DNA of 64,000 nt, taken from NCBI GenBank assembly GCA_001179505.1, contig CDMY01000305.1, forward strand, positions 244,787 through 308,786, in the 5' to 3' direction. The stretch's first letter is position 1. Each line of letters opens with the position of its first letter. The notes beneath the pieces are model-generated. The model had not been told where the DNA came from. It saw nothing but the letters and a program-made list of their open reading frames with translations, and searched no databases. The DNA comes from Vitrella brassicaformis. Its lineage: Eukaryota > Sar > Vitrellaceae. This document shows positions 8,879-19,766 of the stretch, piece after piece. The translations under genes were made by a program, and so were the position numbers.

Positions 8879-11672
8879 ATGAGCCGCCGGACAGTTCCGG
8901 AGAAGGCTGTGGGCGGCGGAAAGGGGTCTCCGGAGATGGACAAGTACTCCACCGAGGCCATCCTGGGCAGCCATTCCTTCGACAAGCTCGACAGTATCCT
9001 CCGAGTTGAGGGGCTCTCGAATGGCAGCCACGCGGGGGAACGCATTGTGGACGCCTCGAGAATCTCAAGGGAGCATCCCAAGCTGGCACGGCTGCTCAGC
9101 CAGACCTGGGGAGTGGCGCTCGAAGACCTTGCCAGTTTCTCATATCCTTACAAGTGAGCGTGTGGGAATTGAAGGACGGCCCCATGTTACGGTGCGCGTA
9201 TGCGTGTGCGCGTGTCTGTGTCTTCATAGGTATGATCCGAATGAAGACAGTGTTCTCGGCTACCTGCGGGGAGTTTCGAAAATTCCAGACGCGACACACA
9301 TCGGCGTGACCCGGCCAGGCCACACAGAGCCGCGGGCCAACCCCAACAAGCGTGCCGATGTCGAGACACTCCTCTCCAAGTAACTCCACACGAGATAGAT
9401 TCATCTTCTCTCCTGTCCGGTGCCGTGAGGAACGCTTCTTTTTTCTTCCTATATAATGCAGCATTGGTTCTGATCTCACGGTCAATTTCCCTCCCGTCCG
9501 CCCCTCAGTGGCCCGGCGGGCCATCCCGACAAAGCTGGTCCGCAATGTCGCCACCGCCGACTTCGACACCGACTTCGACGTCAGCCCGTCCACCAAGGCG
9601 TCCAGTCCCTCTCGCCGCTCCGTGCGAGCCAGCCAATCGCGGCCAAACAAATCCAGTGGGGGGCACGATGGCGCCGATCCTGATGAAGACCAGGGCCATG
9701 GTGGACCACCAGAAGAACCACAAGAGGATGAAGAGAATGACACGCTGGGGGAAACAGGGGGCTCGGGACACACGAGGCAGAAGGAGAAGAAAGTGGAGAA
9801 GGCGCCTCCACCACCGCCGGCGAGCAGCGTGAATTTCAAGGGCTGCTGTCACGACTTCCCCGGAGTGTTAAACGAGTGTGCCCGCGAGGTCGAGGACTCG
9901 GAGCTGCCCTTCGTGCCGTTTTTATCGGAGGATATCGCCAACACCATCCGGACTGAGTGTCGGCTGCTGGGTGAGCTGAGGTGGAAGGGCAGTACCCAGC
10001 AGATAGAGGCCAGGAAGCAGAACGCCATCCACCCCAACCTCTTCAGCCGATTTGTCATCCTCAAGAAGCACCTGATGTGGGCAGGCAGGCAAAGACAGAG
10101 GGGGGAGACAGACAGAGATGCGTCCGTCCGTCCGTTGTGTGGTCTGGTCTGGTGCAGGACCAACTCTTGCGTCAGTCCGGTGTACTTTATTCGGCTGGGC
10201 AGTGTGCACCCCGAGCGGCAAGTCAAGCTTGCGGTGGGCCAACACGTGTGCCTGCGGCTCTACGGGTCATGGAATCGATGGGCACAGAGGCTCTACACCC
10301 CCATCTACGCACATGGGAGGTACGCATGCATTGCATGGTTGATCAGTATCTAGAGACGCAGGCAGCGTCTGCATGCTTTTCGCGCGTCACTTCTGAATGA
10401 ATGGTCAGCACGATCGAGCTGTTGGTCAAGATTCAGCCTGAGGGCGAGGTCACTCCCCGAATGGAGCTGCTCCAGCCGGGCGACTCCGTCCAACTCAGAG
10501 GTACGTGCAATCAGTCCTCCCTGTGCGCCTCCATAGCATTTGCCGCGACTGTGATTCAGGTCCGCTGGGTGTGGATATCTTGCCTCTCGTCCATAGCGGC
10601 ACCGACCCTGCGGCATCGGCCATCACGCCACGCCCCGACCGGCCACTCAGGGCACGGAGCCCATTCAGACCGTGGAGACAATTTGTCATGGTGGGCATGG
10701 CATGCACGAGACAGCGTGGAACGGCTTGCAGAAAACGGTCTTTTGCCGTCTGTCTTGTGCAGGTGTGTGCGGGAACGGGCATCACGCCAATGGTGCAGCT
10801 GCTGCAGTATGTTCTCATCCACTGGAACCTCCCCAAGCGCGACCGCCCCTCGGTCATCCGCCGTCTGCCACGGGAGGACCACCCCAGCGGCCTCGAGAAG
10901 GCCTTCGAGCGCATGATCCTGAGCGACCCGATGCCGCGAGCATGCCCTGTCAAGGATGTCTCCCGTGAGGATGGCGAGCTCCCCGTGTTCCACGAGCAGG
11001 CGAGCGGCGAGCAGTATGACGAGTGCATCGAGGACACCCCGATGCAGTCGTGCTCCTGGGATGCGGCCGATTTGGGTTACCACACGTCGATTGTGCTGTT
11101 GACGGTGAACGACACTGAGGAGGATGTGATACTGCGAAAGGAATTCACCGCGCTGGAGCACCTCTATCGGTAAGGAAAGAGGCCAATCCCGCACCGCTAA
11201 GAAAGACACAGAGAGTCATGCTCATTGTCCTGCTGGTTGGCTGTCCATTCTTGGTTCCTGCCTGCCTATCTATCTATAGGACGCTGTGCGTGAGGCACTA
11301 CGTGTCGTACGTCAAGAAGGAGGCCAAAGCGGCGCGGCCGTCGTCAAAGCCCCACACCCCCATGCCCGAGGAGCGAGTGGAGGCGCGTATGCAGCAGATG
11401 AACGACTACCAGTACCAGCCACTGAGCAGCAAAGTCATGGAGGAGACCGTTCAGCTGCTCACCGCCAGGTCCGGGCAGCCGGGCGTCACCGATCCCAATC
11501 TCGACAGGTGACTAAGAGAGCAGGAAGGATTGCATAAAACGGCTCGCAGAGGCCGTTTTGTTGTCTGCACAGGATGTTTATCTGCGGCCCCAAGAGTTTC
11601 CAGAACTACGCTCTGCAGGTGCTGGGCACTTGTGGGGCCACCGTCAACCCAGAGTGCGTGTGGATGCTCTAG
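8879..11672 (+). CDS. Cytochrome b5 reductase-like FAD/NAD(P)H oxidoreductase
   Basis: Nine exons close in phase to 719 aa: 8879-9153, 9230-9379, 9462-10076, 10158-10319, 10409-10500, 10560-10690, 10763-11169, 11280-11507 and 11573-11672. Residues ~1-350 are not recognised and include an acidic Pro-rich linker (PPEEPQEDEENDT). The C-terminal half is the ferredoxin-reductase fold: the FAD motif RLYTP at about residue 385, TIELLVKIQPEGEVTPRM with LLQPGDSVQLRGPLG, the NAD(P)H-binding CAGTGITPM, and a late FICGP signature before the C-terminus. In this family electrons pass from NAD(P)H through FAD to an acceptor such as cytochrome b5 or a desaturase. A ~150-residue polar insertion splits the NAD domain. 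No haem-binding b5 domain is seen, so the acceptor would be a separate protein. Confidence 0.85.
11530..11560. repeat. Hairpin inside intron 8 of the flavoprotein
   Basis: AAAACGGC and GGCCGTTTT face each other around a 7-nt loop inside the intron that spans 11508-11572. This is a stem of about 8 bp. A terminator is unlikely because it is intronic. It may help to fold the intron. Confidence 0.45.
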
Positions 11673-12218
11673 TCAATGAATGGTTGATGCGAACATTGCT
11701 ATGCCAGTGTTGCCAAACACATGGCTGGCCCCCCGGGACAGCATAGCCTTTGTTGTTGTTAGTCTCTCTCTCTGTCCGCGTCTTTTGCTTGTCACTTCAC
11801 ACAAGAAGAGACAGCTGTACACCCGGGCTGTCTCCTCGTTGCCCCATCTGCCGGCAGTTTGGCGAGCCAAGCGATTGTATGGTGGTGTGGTGGCCACAGT
11901 CACTGCGGACTCTAGCACATCGATCTTTTGCCCATACACAACACACATACGCGACAAGCGAGTGTGACAGAGGGACGGCGGGGCTGTTTTTTTATGCATT
12001 CGTTGTGTCGCCCGCCTTTTTTGGCGGTCATCTTTGCGAGTGACGCGTCGAAGCCGCGGCGACGGAAGGATGGGCACGTTGTATGGGCAGCCCAACCACT
12101 GTCTGCGTACTAGTGTGTGTGTGTGTGACTGTGTGTCAGACCCCTTGATGCCTCCCTCCTTCCATGTCAATAAACCATTCACTTGGGTCACCCAGACACA
12201 CCATCCCACGCACCATTA
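11673..12218. other. Tail-to-tail intergenic region
   Basis: This is 546 bp between the 3' ends of two convergent genes. I see no gene. It should hold both 3' UTRs. Short (TG)n tracts and a run of eight T at about 11986-11993 are present. Confidence 0.5.
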
Positions 12219-15200
12219 CTACTTGCTGCACACGCCGCCCACGCCACAGGACGTCAGGGCGAGCTCAGCCAGGGCGTCGTCATCTTCAGCACCCACACCA
12301 TGGCCATTGGCACCATCTGCAGCAGCTGGTGTCTGCCTATCATAGGCCAGGTCGTGTGCAGGCAGCCGAGAGCCGTTAGTGGACGTCTCTGCTTGGGTGT
12401 GGTTCTTGTAGAGCGACGCTGCCAGGGCGTCGATGTCATTGGTACGGCCGCTGTCAGTGTCATCCTCACCACCAGCAGCACTGCTCGTCGTCTGAGAAGG
12501 CGCGGCTGCCGTGTCCCTTGCTTGTGGTTGGTGTGTGGCCTTGTTGGTCACTGTGCTGACCGACATCAGGGGCTTCAACGCCTGAAGGAAGGCGAGCAAC
12601 ACAATACAAAACAAGGCACACACACACAGACAGGGAGAGAGGCAATGGGTTCTGTCTGTCTGTCTGTCTGTGTGACCTGCATGAGGCTGTTGAACAGGTT
12701 GGGCAGCTCATACTCTTGCTGTGACAGCAGCACCTTGATGCGATGACGCTGCATGGAATCAATGGATGGCCGTATGAGCCAGCACACACACACACGGGGC
12801 GTGTGGATGCACTGCACTCATCTGCTGTGCTGGTGGGGCGTTAACAGACTAGCTAGACTGGCGCACCTACCTCCTTTGGGGCGGCGAAGCATGCCGGGCA
12901 GTTGTCAGTGATGACGGGCAGCTTGTTGGCCGCGGCGAACTCGGCCGTGGCGCTTTCCCTGGCGTACACCAATGGCCGACACACACGCAGCGGCGCCCCG
13001 TCGGATTGTGTGGTGTAGTGGGCCTTCATGGTGTTAAGAGTGCCGTTGTTGAAGGCCGACATGACGAACGACTCGGCCACATCGTCGAGGTGCTGCCCCA
13101 GGCACAGCACACTGTAGCCGTGCTGCTTCATGCACGAGTAGAGCAGGCCGCGCTTCAGCCGCGCGCAGAAGGCACAGATGGACACCCGCTTGGCCGACAT
13201 GTGGGTGCGCGCCAACTCAATGATCGGGAAACTCAGCAAATGGTACGGCACACCTGAGGTCAGTGAGACACACACAGAGAGAACACGTGTGTGTGTGTGT
13301 GTGTGTGTGGATGTCATGTGGTCGCACCGAGTGATTTGAGGTAAGGTATGAGCGATCTTGGGTTGTACTCGGGCGTCTGGGGGTCCACAGTCGCCGCAGC
13401 GATCTCAAACCGGATGGGCGCACGTCGCTGACACTCCTGCACACACACGCACACACAAAGTCATACACGCATGCACACACGAGGAGAGAGACCTCTCCCC
13501 CTCGGCTCACTCACTCACCATGAGTATGTGGAGCATGGTGAGGGAGTCCTTGCCGCCCGACAGCCCCACAAGCAGCCGGTCGCCATCGCGAATCATGTCG
13601 AAATCCCTTATCGCAGAACCCACGCGACGCCGAAGAGCCGCTGACACCTTCAGCGCACTTGGTGCCGAGGGGGGGGCTGCCGGCGGCTCGGGTGTTCCTT
13701 CCGTGTCGATGGGAGTATGGTCAATGTCGCCATCCACTGCAGCTGCTGGTGCTGCATGGGGTGGTGTTGCTTGTGGGCGGGGTGGTGTGGCTGTGCCGTT
13801 TGTAGTCGTCTGTTGGTGTTGTTGTGTCCGGCTTCCTGCTCTCACTTGGAAACACGACACGCGCGGCCGTGACCGGTCGGCCGACGAGGGCCTGAAAGCC
13901 GATGTGGATGTGGCGAAGAGCAGGCTCCTAGACGCCTCCCCACCCACAGTGGCGCCCTCCTGGCCCCTCCTGACCGCCTCAGCAGCATCGGCAGGCATCG
14001 CGAACCACAGCAGCGGGGCCGTCTCTTCAGGAAGGGGCGGGCACCTGACCTGGGAGAGGGGGAGGGTGGTCTCGCCCTCGTGCAGCGAGTCCACTACCTC
14101 GTCCGCCCTAGTGACCAGCTCGTCAAGGGCCGGCGCTGGGTGGTCGCCATCGATCTGTGCGCGCGCCTTGGTGCCGGCATGAGAGAGGTGGAATGTCGAG
14201 AGCCACTGCCGCGTGTGGTGGGGCTTGTGTAGGCGGTGCTCCCACTCGCCGGTCTCGGGGACGAATGTGTAAGCCGTTAGCATTCGCCACCCCTTGTCGG
14301 CGACCCACTCCACCGCCGTCGCCATGGCGTCCACCTGCTGGTCGGTCATGGTGAAGTGCACACCCACTCGCACGAAGCCTGGTCGGAGCACCTCCTGGCC
14401 CGTGTGGTGCAGCAAGGACATGAACTCGGCTGTGAGGGCCTCGGAGAGACCGAGCAGGTACTGGGCATAGGGGCCGGCGCACGCACACCCGCCGCGGGCC
14501 TGCACACACACACACACACATTTTCAGACAGACAGACAGACAGACAGAGAGACAGGTGCGGGCCGATGTGTGTGTGTGGTGTGTGTGGGGTGGCGGTCAC
14601 CTGGATGCCGAAGAGGTCGTTGAGGAGGGCCACGACAAAGTGGTAGTGGAGGTAGAGGCCGCTGCCGCTCGTCCATACGGCTGTGCCACCACAAGGAGGG
14701 TACTGCACCATGAAGGACAGGATCCCCACCCGACCGCCCTCGTCGTATGGACCGTCGCCGAGCATGTGGATCCTGCACCACACACATCCATTCACCGATG
14801 TGTGTGTGTGTCTGTTGGGCCACCCACCGTGGGTGCTTGGACCATCGCTGCTGCAGCCGTTGTGCGAGGATGGCCTCCCTCCTCTGTATGAGCTGTGTGG
14901 GAAGGAGTGAGTGTAGGCGGTACACCAGGCCAGCCCGGATGCAGCCCACCACGTCGGGCGTCCCAGCCTCCTCCCTCTCCTCAGCATTCTGACTCCCACA
15001 TACATACACACACGCAGCCTCACATCGATGGGGCGATTGGTGTGTCGGTGTGTGTATTTGTGTGTGTACCTCGATGTAAGTGTGGCCTTCACTGCTGACG
15101 AAGAAGACGACTCCTCCGCCGGGCTCGGCCGGCACCCAATTCTGAAGCAGGCGCTTCTTGGCCAACAACACACCTGGTGTGGCGGGTCCTCCCAGCAATT

Positions 15201-16783
15201 TGTGTGGCGACAGGAAGGCCACGTCCATGTGGCTGCTGGGCCGGTCAGGAGGGTTCATGTCAACACGCGCATGGCCAGCCACAGCCGCACAGTCCACACA
15301 GGATATCGCCTGCACCAGGCGCACAGAGCAGATGGACACAAACACACGATTTATCCATCCCGTCTTCCTCTCCCCTCTCACTCGGTATCGGTGGAGCATT
15401 GCCGTGAGTGCGTCGATGTCCGGCACAACGCCCGTCACATTGGATGCACTGGTCAGCAGCCCCACAGGCAGGATGCGCCACCCACCGTCCAGCCCACGCC
15501 ACACGTCAATCTCTCTCAACACCTCCTCCAGATGGCCCACAGACACCGCACCTGTCCCCTCGTCGATCTCAATATTGACCAGCCCCATGTGCAGACCAAC
15601 ACCACCACTCCCACTGTCGTCACCATTCGCCGCCTGTCGGTCTCCCTGGGTGTATGGGAAGGCCGGATGTGACTTGAGCAGTTCTCTGAAGGGCAGTGAC
15701 CACGAGTGGTGCGCTGTGGGATCGGTCAGGAAGACGACAGCCCGGCGAGAAGGGCCTGCGAGAGAGGGGGAGGGAGACGAGGGGCCGGGTCTGAGTTTCG
15801 CTTGATGGCCTTCAGAGTGCTGGTGGGCGCGATAGAGAGCCTCGTTCTTGAGTCGAATGCCGCACAGAGTGCACTCACAGGCGCCCCAACGGTCCTCTCG
15901 GAAATACCCGTCACGCACAGCTGTCAGCCATTCATATGACGCACAATCCATTAGATGATGGAGAGGCTCGTCCATCCACGCAACGAAACGCACCTCCAGC
16001 TGCCGTCGCGTCGCGGATCTGTGCGTCCGGTGCTCTTGCGAGGTCACCGACGGCCCAGCCGCACCGCTCCATGATGGCCACGAACTTGGATATCGCACCC
16101 TGTGGATGCATCCACCAGCAGGGCATTCCGACACAAACAATGGCCATCAATGGGTGGGTGGCGTCATGCTCACCGTGACCCCTGTGCCGGCGAATATGAG
16201 AGCATCCTCGTGGTTGGCATTCACGTACTGCTTGATGATCTGTCGCGCCTGCAACACACAAACACGCCCACATATGATGAGAGATATGCAGAGATTGTGT
16301 GAATGCGCCCTTGGTGCGATACCTCAGATCTGAAGTAAGTCGACTGTCTGGCTGTTGACGTGGTCAGGGTGTGCGTGTTACCGTAGAGAGGCAACACCTG
16401 CACCCACGGACAGGCAGACAGATTAGCGCAGAGGCAGGGACTAACGCTCAGTGCTGCAGCGGTACCTCTGTTCTGATGAAGTCCTCAATGCTCTCCAGGC
16501 TTCGCCCAGAGGCAGTGAAGTCAGCATACAGCAATCGACGGCTCCCTGACAACACCCACAACCACCCCCACATCAACGCACAAGCCACCATATATGGCAG
16601 CGTCGTGATTCTGATCTGTTGTGTACCGAATGGTGTCTTGATGACTGCATTCTCTCCGATGATCTGTCGCCTCAGGCCCTCACACACATCGTCGAACGAG
16701 GCGTCATCGAACTGGTGGCTTGTCGGCGTTCCACCGTCATGCTTCGATGAGTGACCCTTGTCAAAAACGTAGCGGACAGGCAT
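12219..16783 (-). CDS. Fusion: class V aminotransferase (cysteine desulfurase-like) + C2H2 finger + TtcA-like tRNA thiolase
   Basis: Many minus-strand exons join in phase from ATG 16783 to the stop at 12219. First comes a PLP-dependent class V aminotransferase: [35 protein letters not shown], then [12 protein letters not shown], the PLP-lysine motif [18 protein letters not shown] and [12 protein letters not shown], ending [20 protein letters not shown]. Within it, an in-frame exon at ~15790-15920 carries [18 protein letters not shown]...H, a U1/matrin-like C2H2 finger. After a low-complexity linker comes a PP-loop ATPase: [28 protein letters not shown], the cluster-type [22 protein letters not shown] and DNCPACF. 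TtcA enzymes thiolate tRNA (s2C32), and the first half could supply the sulfur. The start is supported by the early aminotransferase motifs. The acidic C-terminal tail is low complexity. Confidence 0.85.
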
Positions 16784-17203
16784 GCTGGTCTCCTTTGCCG
16801 CGTCGCTTTCTTGTTTCCCTTCGGCTTAGCTCGCAACACGTAACCGGGATTGAACCGATGCATTCGGAGAGGTCTGGCGCAGATTTGTGCCTCATCTGAT
16901 CAGCAGAGCGACACCTGCTGAGCTGAAAGCTAACTGCACTGAAGAGAATGACCCTTAGCGCACATTCAATCTTAGAGATGGCTTTCGGCCATTGCCTCTT
17001 CTTCAAAAAGTGCCCTCTCCGCACCTTATCGACACACACACGCCCCCCACACACACGATGCATCACAGACATCCATCGCATCCACCTATCCTGGCCGCAC
17101 TATCGTCCCGGAAGGTCGGAGATCTTCTCCCCTCTGAGCACACGGCTACCCATCGTCGGTCGGGCAGTTGTAACCCTCACAATTGCCGCGCGTGGCCGTC
17201 GCC
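16784..17203. promoter_or_regulatory. Divergent intergenic region with AGCTCGC element
   Basis: About 420 bp separate the fusion gene (minus) from the small membrane protein (plus). AGCTCGC lies at 16828-16834, 45 nt upstream of the minus ATG. A tRNA-like patch (GGTTCAATCCC on the minus strand, around 16850) is present but does not fold as a tRNA. No gene is seen. Confidence 0.4.
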
Positions 17204-17891
17204 ATGGCCATCATCGAGCTGGTTTGGAGCGTTTTCATGCTCGGCCTTAGCTATCTGGTCAACCATGTTGCGGTGGCTGCGGTCTGCGGCATTGTAGCCG
17301 CCATCGGGCGACACATCTTCCCCGCGCTGCGTTGCGGCAAAAACATCCTCTTGTTGGTCTTCCGGCTGGCATGTTTTTGCCGCAGCAGTCACCACCACAG
17401 TGATCAGCCATGGCGTCAAACTCGCCCAAAGCCTCATCCCGTCCCTCCTTATAGGCATGGTTCTGTGGACAGTGGCATTCGCCATCGCGTGCGTCATGTA
17501 CAGAAGTCATTTGACCGGCGGCATGGTCGGCGCCGCGAAGATCAGCACCGTACCGGCGGTTCTGCAATTTTTGGATTACAAATGTAGCATCCGGTGCGCG
17601 TGATGGAGGGTGGCCATGGAGGGGCAGACACACGGCATTTAATCCAATCTTCCGTGCACGTGCGTCAGGATATCGATGACCTGGTGGAAGGAGCTCAGGG
17701 ATACGTTGGTGGAGAACTACGAGAATGGGTTGGTGGAGGAAGACGTGTACGGGTGGTTGAAGAACTACTTCGATGAGAACATAGAGCTGCTGACTGGCAT
17801 GCAGCAATGGACTGCAGAGGCGCGGGCGAGTCTCACGGAACGCATGGGAGCCATCTGGCGTGTCGGCGTGTCGGCGATTGCATTGGCATGA
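17204..17891 (+). CDS. Small multi-helix membrane protein, function unknown
   Basis: Three exons, 17204-17330, 17386-17593 and 17669-17891, close in phase to 185 aa. There are two N-terminal hydrophobic helices (IIELVWSVFMLGLSYLVNHV with AVAAVCGIVAAIG, and SLIPSLLIGMVLWTVAFAIA). A short loop follows, then a soluble acidic tail (WWKELRDTLVENYENGLVEE; VYGWLKNYFDENIELLTG). Intron 1 is only 55 nt and its ends are a 13-bp perfect inverted repeat. I accepted its weak GTTGCG donor because the phase closes and both termini fall at the repeat ends. The antisense strand is also open for 224 codons, but its translation is Arg/His/Cys-rich and unstructured. I recognise no family. Confidence 0.55.
17331..17385 (+). 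repeat. Intron with terminal inverted repeats
   Basis: The intron begins GTT then GCGGCAAAAACAT (17334-17346) and ends ATGTTTTTGCCGC (17371-17383) then AG. The 13-bp arms are perfect and enclose 24 nt. The RNA would form a hairpin that places the two splice sites side by side. Confidence 0.6.
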
Positions 17892-18546
17892 GTGCATTGA
17901 AGACACAATTGACGGCGTAACGCGATGAATCATAGAGACAGCTGGAGAGACGTGTTTGTCGATATCGGTAAGTCAGTCAGTGTGTTAGCAATCAATGCTG
18001 GCCGGCTGGCTGTCGTGTGTCGGCTGGCCTTGCCCACCTTGATGTGTGCGTGTGCGTACCTGCGTGCAGTTTTTGTTGTGGGTTTCCCTCCTCCTTCCTC
18101 TTACCGTTACCCCAATTTTTCCCTGCCTGCTTGGTCGGTTGTCTTTTTCCTGTGGTCAGTCAGTCGCGTGTGTATGATCGATGAATGCATGTAATTGAGA
18201 TATATAATGATCAAGCGTGTTAGGTAGGACGTCCGGTCAGTTCGGTGTGTGTGTCTAGGAGTGAGTGAGTGGGGCTATTTCGGTGGAATTGAGGGAGGTT
18301 GTTTGTATTGTGTGCGTAGCCTCTAATTGACCGAACTGACCCTGCGTGTTGTGGGTTGATATCAATCTCGCACGAAAGTCGTGTCAATTCCTCGCTGGCT
18401 GACTTCAATGCACTCACGTGATTCATTGAATGGTCATTGATTGATTCATCCAATCATCGGCCGTGCTGCGTTATGTGTTCGTGTCCCTCTCATTGTCTGT
18501 CGGTCGGTCTGTCCGTGGCCCTCACTCTCACTCTCACTCTCACCCA
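17892..18546. other. Intergenic, no gene seen
   Basis: About 655 bp between the 3' ends of convergent genes. It is T/G-rich with short gtcagt and tgtgtg tracts and a (CACTCT)n run at 18523-18541. No ORF has believable composition. Confidence 0.5.
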
Positions 18547-19446
18547 TCATTGCATCTGTGGAATGTTGAGGGGCCGCATGAAGGTCGACGCGGCCTCCAT
18601 CAACTCACGCTGACGCAAAATGGACATCACACCGATGAGAACACAACACACAGACATGACATGTGTGTGTCTGTGTGTGCACCACCTCGAGTTGTCTGAT
18701 GGTTTTCATTTTGGCCTCGTTCTTTCCCCTCTTCTCAGCTTCGATCTCACCCAAACGAATCTATCAAACACACACACAGAGACATGGGCAGTCGGTGTGT
18801 TTCGTGTGTCATGTGTCATCATGATTGGTTTGACCTCTCGTTGTTCTGTTTTGATTTGCTGTTGTGTCATTGGGATGGGCGGCGGCAGACTCTTGACGCG
18901 GGCCAACTGGGCGCGCAAGTAGCGGTCCTCACCTGACCACACACGAGACACACACACATGCAGCAGATGTGTCAGTGTGATCTGCGATGTGTGTGTGTGT
19001 GTGTACGTCTGTTGCAGTTTGCCTCGAGTTCGCTCTCCTCTGCGTCGGCCACGCCACTCTACACAATCACACACACAATCACAGACAGACACCGATGGAT
19101 GGTCTGCGTGTGTCTGTGTGTGTGTGTCTTTCATACGATTGTCTGTCGAGTGCGGGCCTCTTCCTCTCGGTCGTCGCGCAGCGCCTCGCGCAACTCATCG
19201 GCCTACAAAGACAAAGGCATGTATGCCACATACAGCGAGACACACACACACAAGCAGAGAGTCAGCGTCTCTGAGTGTCTGTCTGCTGTTGATCCACACG
19301 CATGAGCTGACGTGAATTTTGTCGAGGACGTCCTCATCGTCATTGTGATTGTTGCCTTTGTGTGTGGTCGGTGTGAGTGCCTCTCCCCCGCCGCACAAAA
19401 ACAGCAGCAGCAAAGCCACACCCGAGGCAGTCACGCAACGCATCAT
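18547..19446 (-). CDS. Secreted coiled-coil protein, function unknown
   Basis: Minus-strand exons join in phase from ATG 19446. The signal peptide is RCVTASGVALLLLFLCGGGEA. A Thr/His/Asn/Asp linker follows, then short charged helical exons (DELREALRDDREEEARTRQT; GVADAEESELEANCNR; EDRYLRAQLARVKSLPPP; IRLGEIEAEKRGKNEAKMK), ending RELMEAASTFMRPLNIPQMQ at 18547. The introns are short and made of (TG)n/(CA)n. Heptad spacing suggests an elongated secreted or vacuolar protein. No family is recognised. The first exons are duplicated, in decayed form, at 36.0-36.4 kb on the plus strand at roughly 95 percent identity by eye. An unusually early Met-Met start is shared with no neighbour. Confidence 0.6.
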
Positions 19447-19766
19447 GGTGGACAGATGGATGGATGGAAATTGACGAGCGACTGACTGACTGCGGCCGAT
19501 TGGATCGCAATACTCATTGATTCAATCTGTACGTACGTACGTACACGTACGCGTATACATTGACACGTACGTACGTTTGTTGGACAGACATGTCTGTCGA
19601 GCATGTAGCCAGCAGTGGATCGAAGAGTCTGTACAATTCAGCAAACCAATGCACTTATGTGTATCGACAATCAGGCAGCTGGCTGGCTGGCTGGCTGGCT
19701 ACTCAATATATAAATATTAATTTGGCCTCACACCCTCCCCGGCTCGATCGATCCTTCCGGCCTCAC

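Noticed and set aside
12219-12623. Separate short gene at the end of the TtcA fusion
   Set aside because: The frame joins in phase to the previous exon and begins with the normal TtcA C-terminal helix, so it is the last exon.
16838-16930. tRNA-like patch on the minus strand (GGTTCAATCCC and AGCTCAGCAGG)
   Set aside because: B-box and A-box-like words are present but no acceptor stem pairs at the right distance and the D-arm does not fold. Not a tRNA as written; may be a tRNA relic.
17259-17933. 224-codon antisense ORF opposite the small membrane protein
   Set aside because: His/Arg/Cys-rich translation without hydrophobic or helical periodicity. The plus strand has in-phase exons with membrane helices.
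18950-19140. Short tandem (TG)n/(CA)n blocks as a possible CRISPR or satellite array
   Set aside because: The units are dinucleotides inside introns, not spaced direct repeats with unique spacers.
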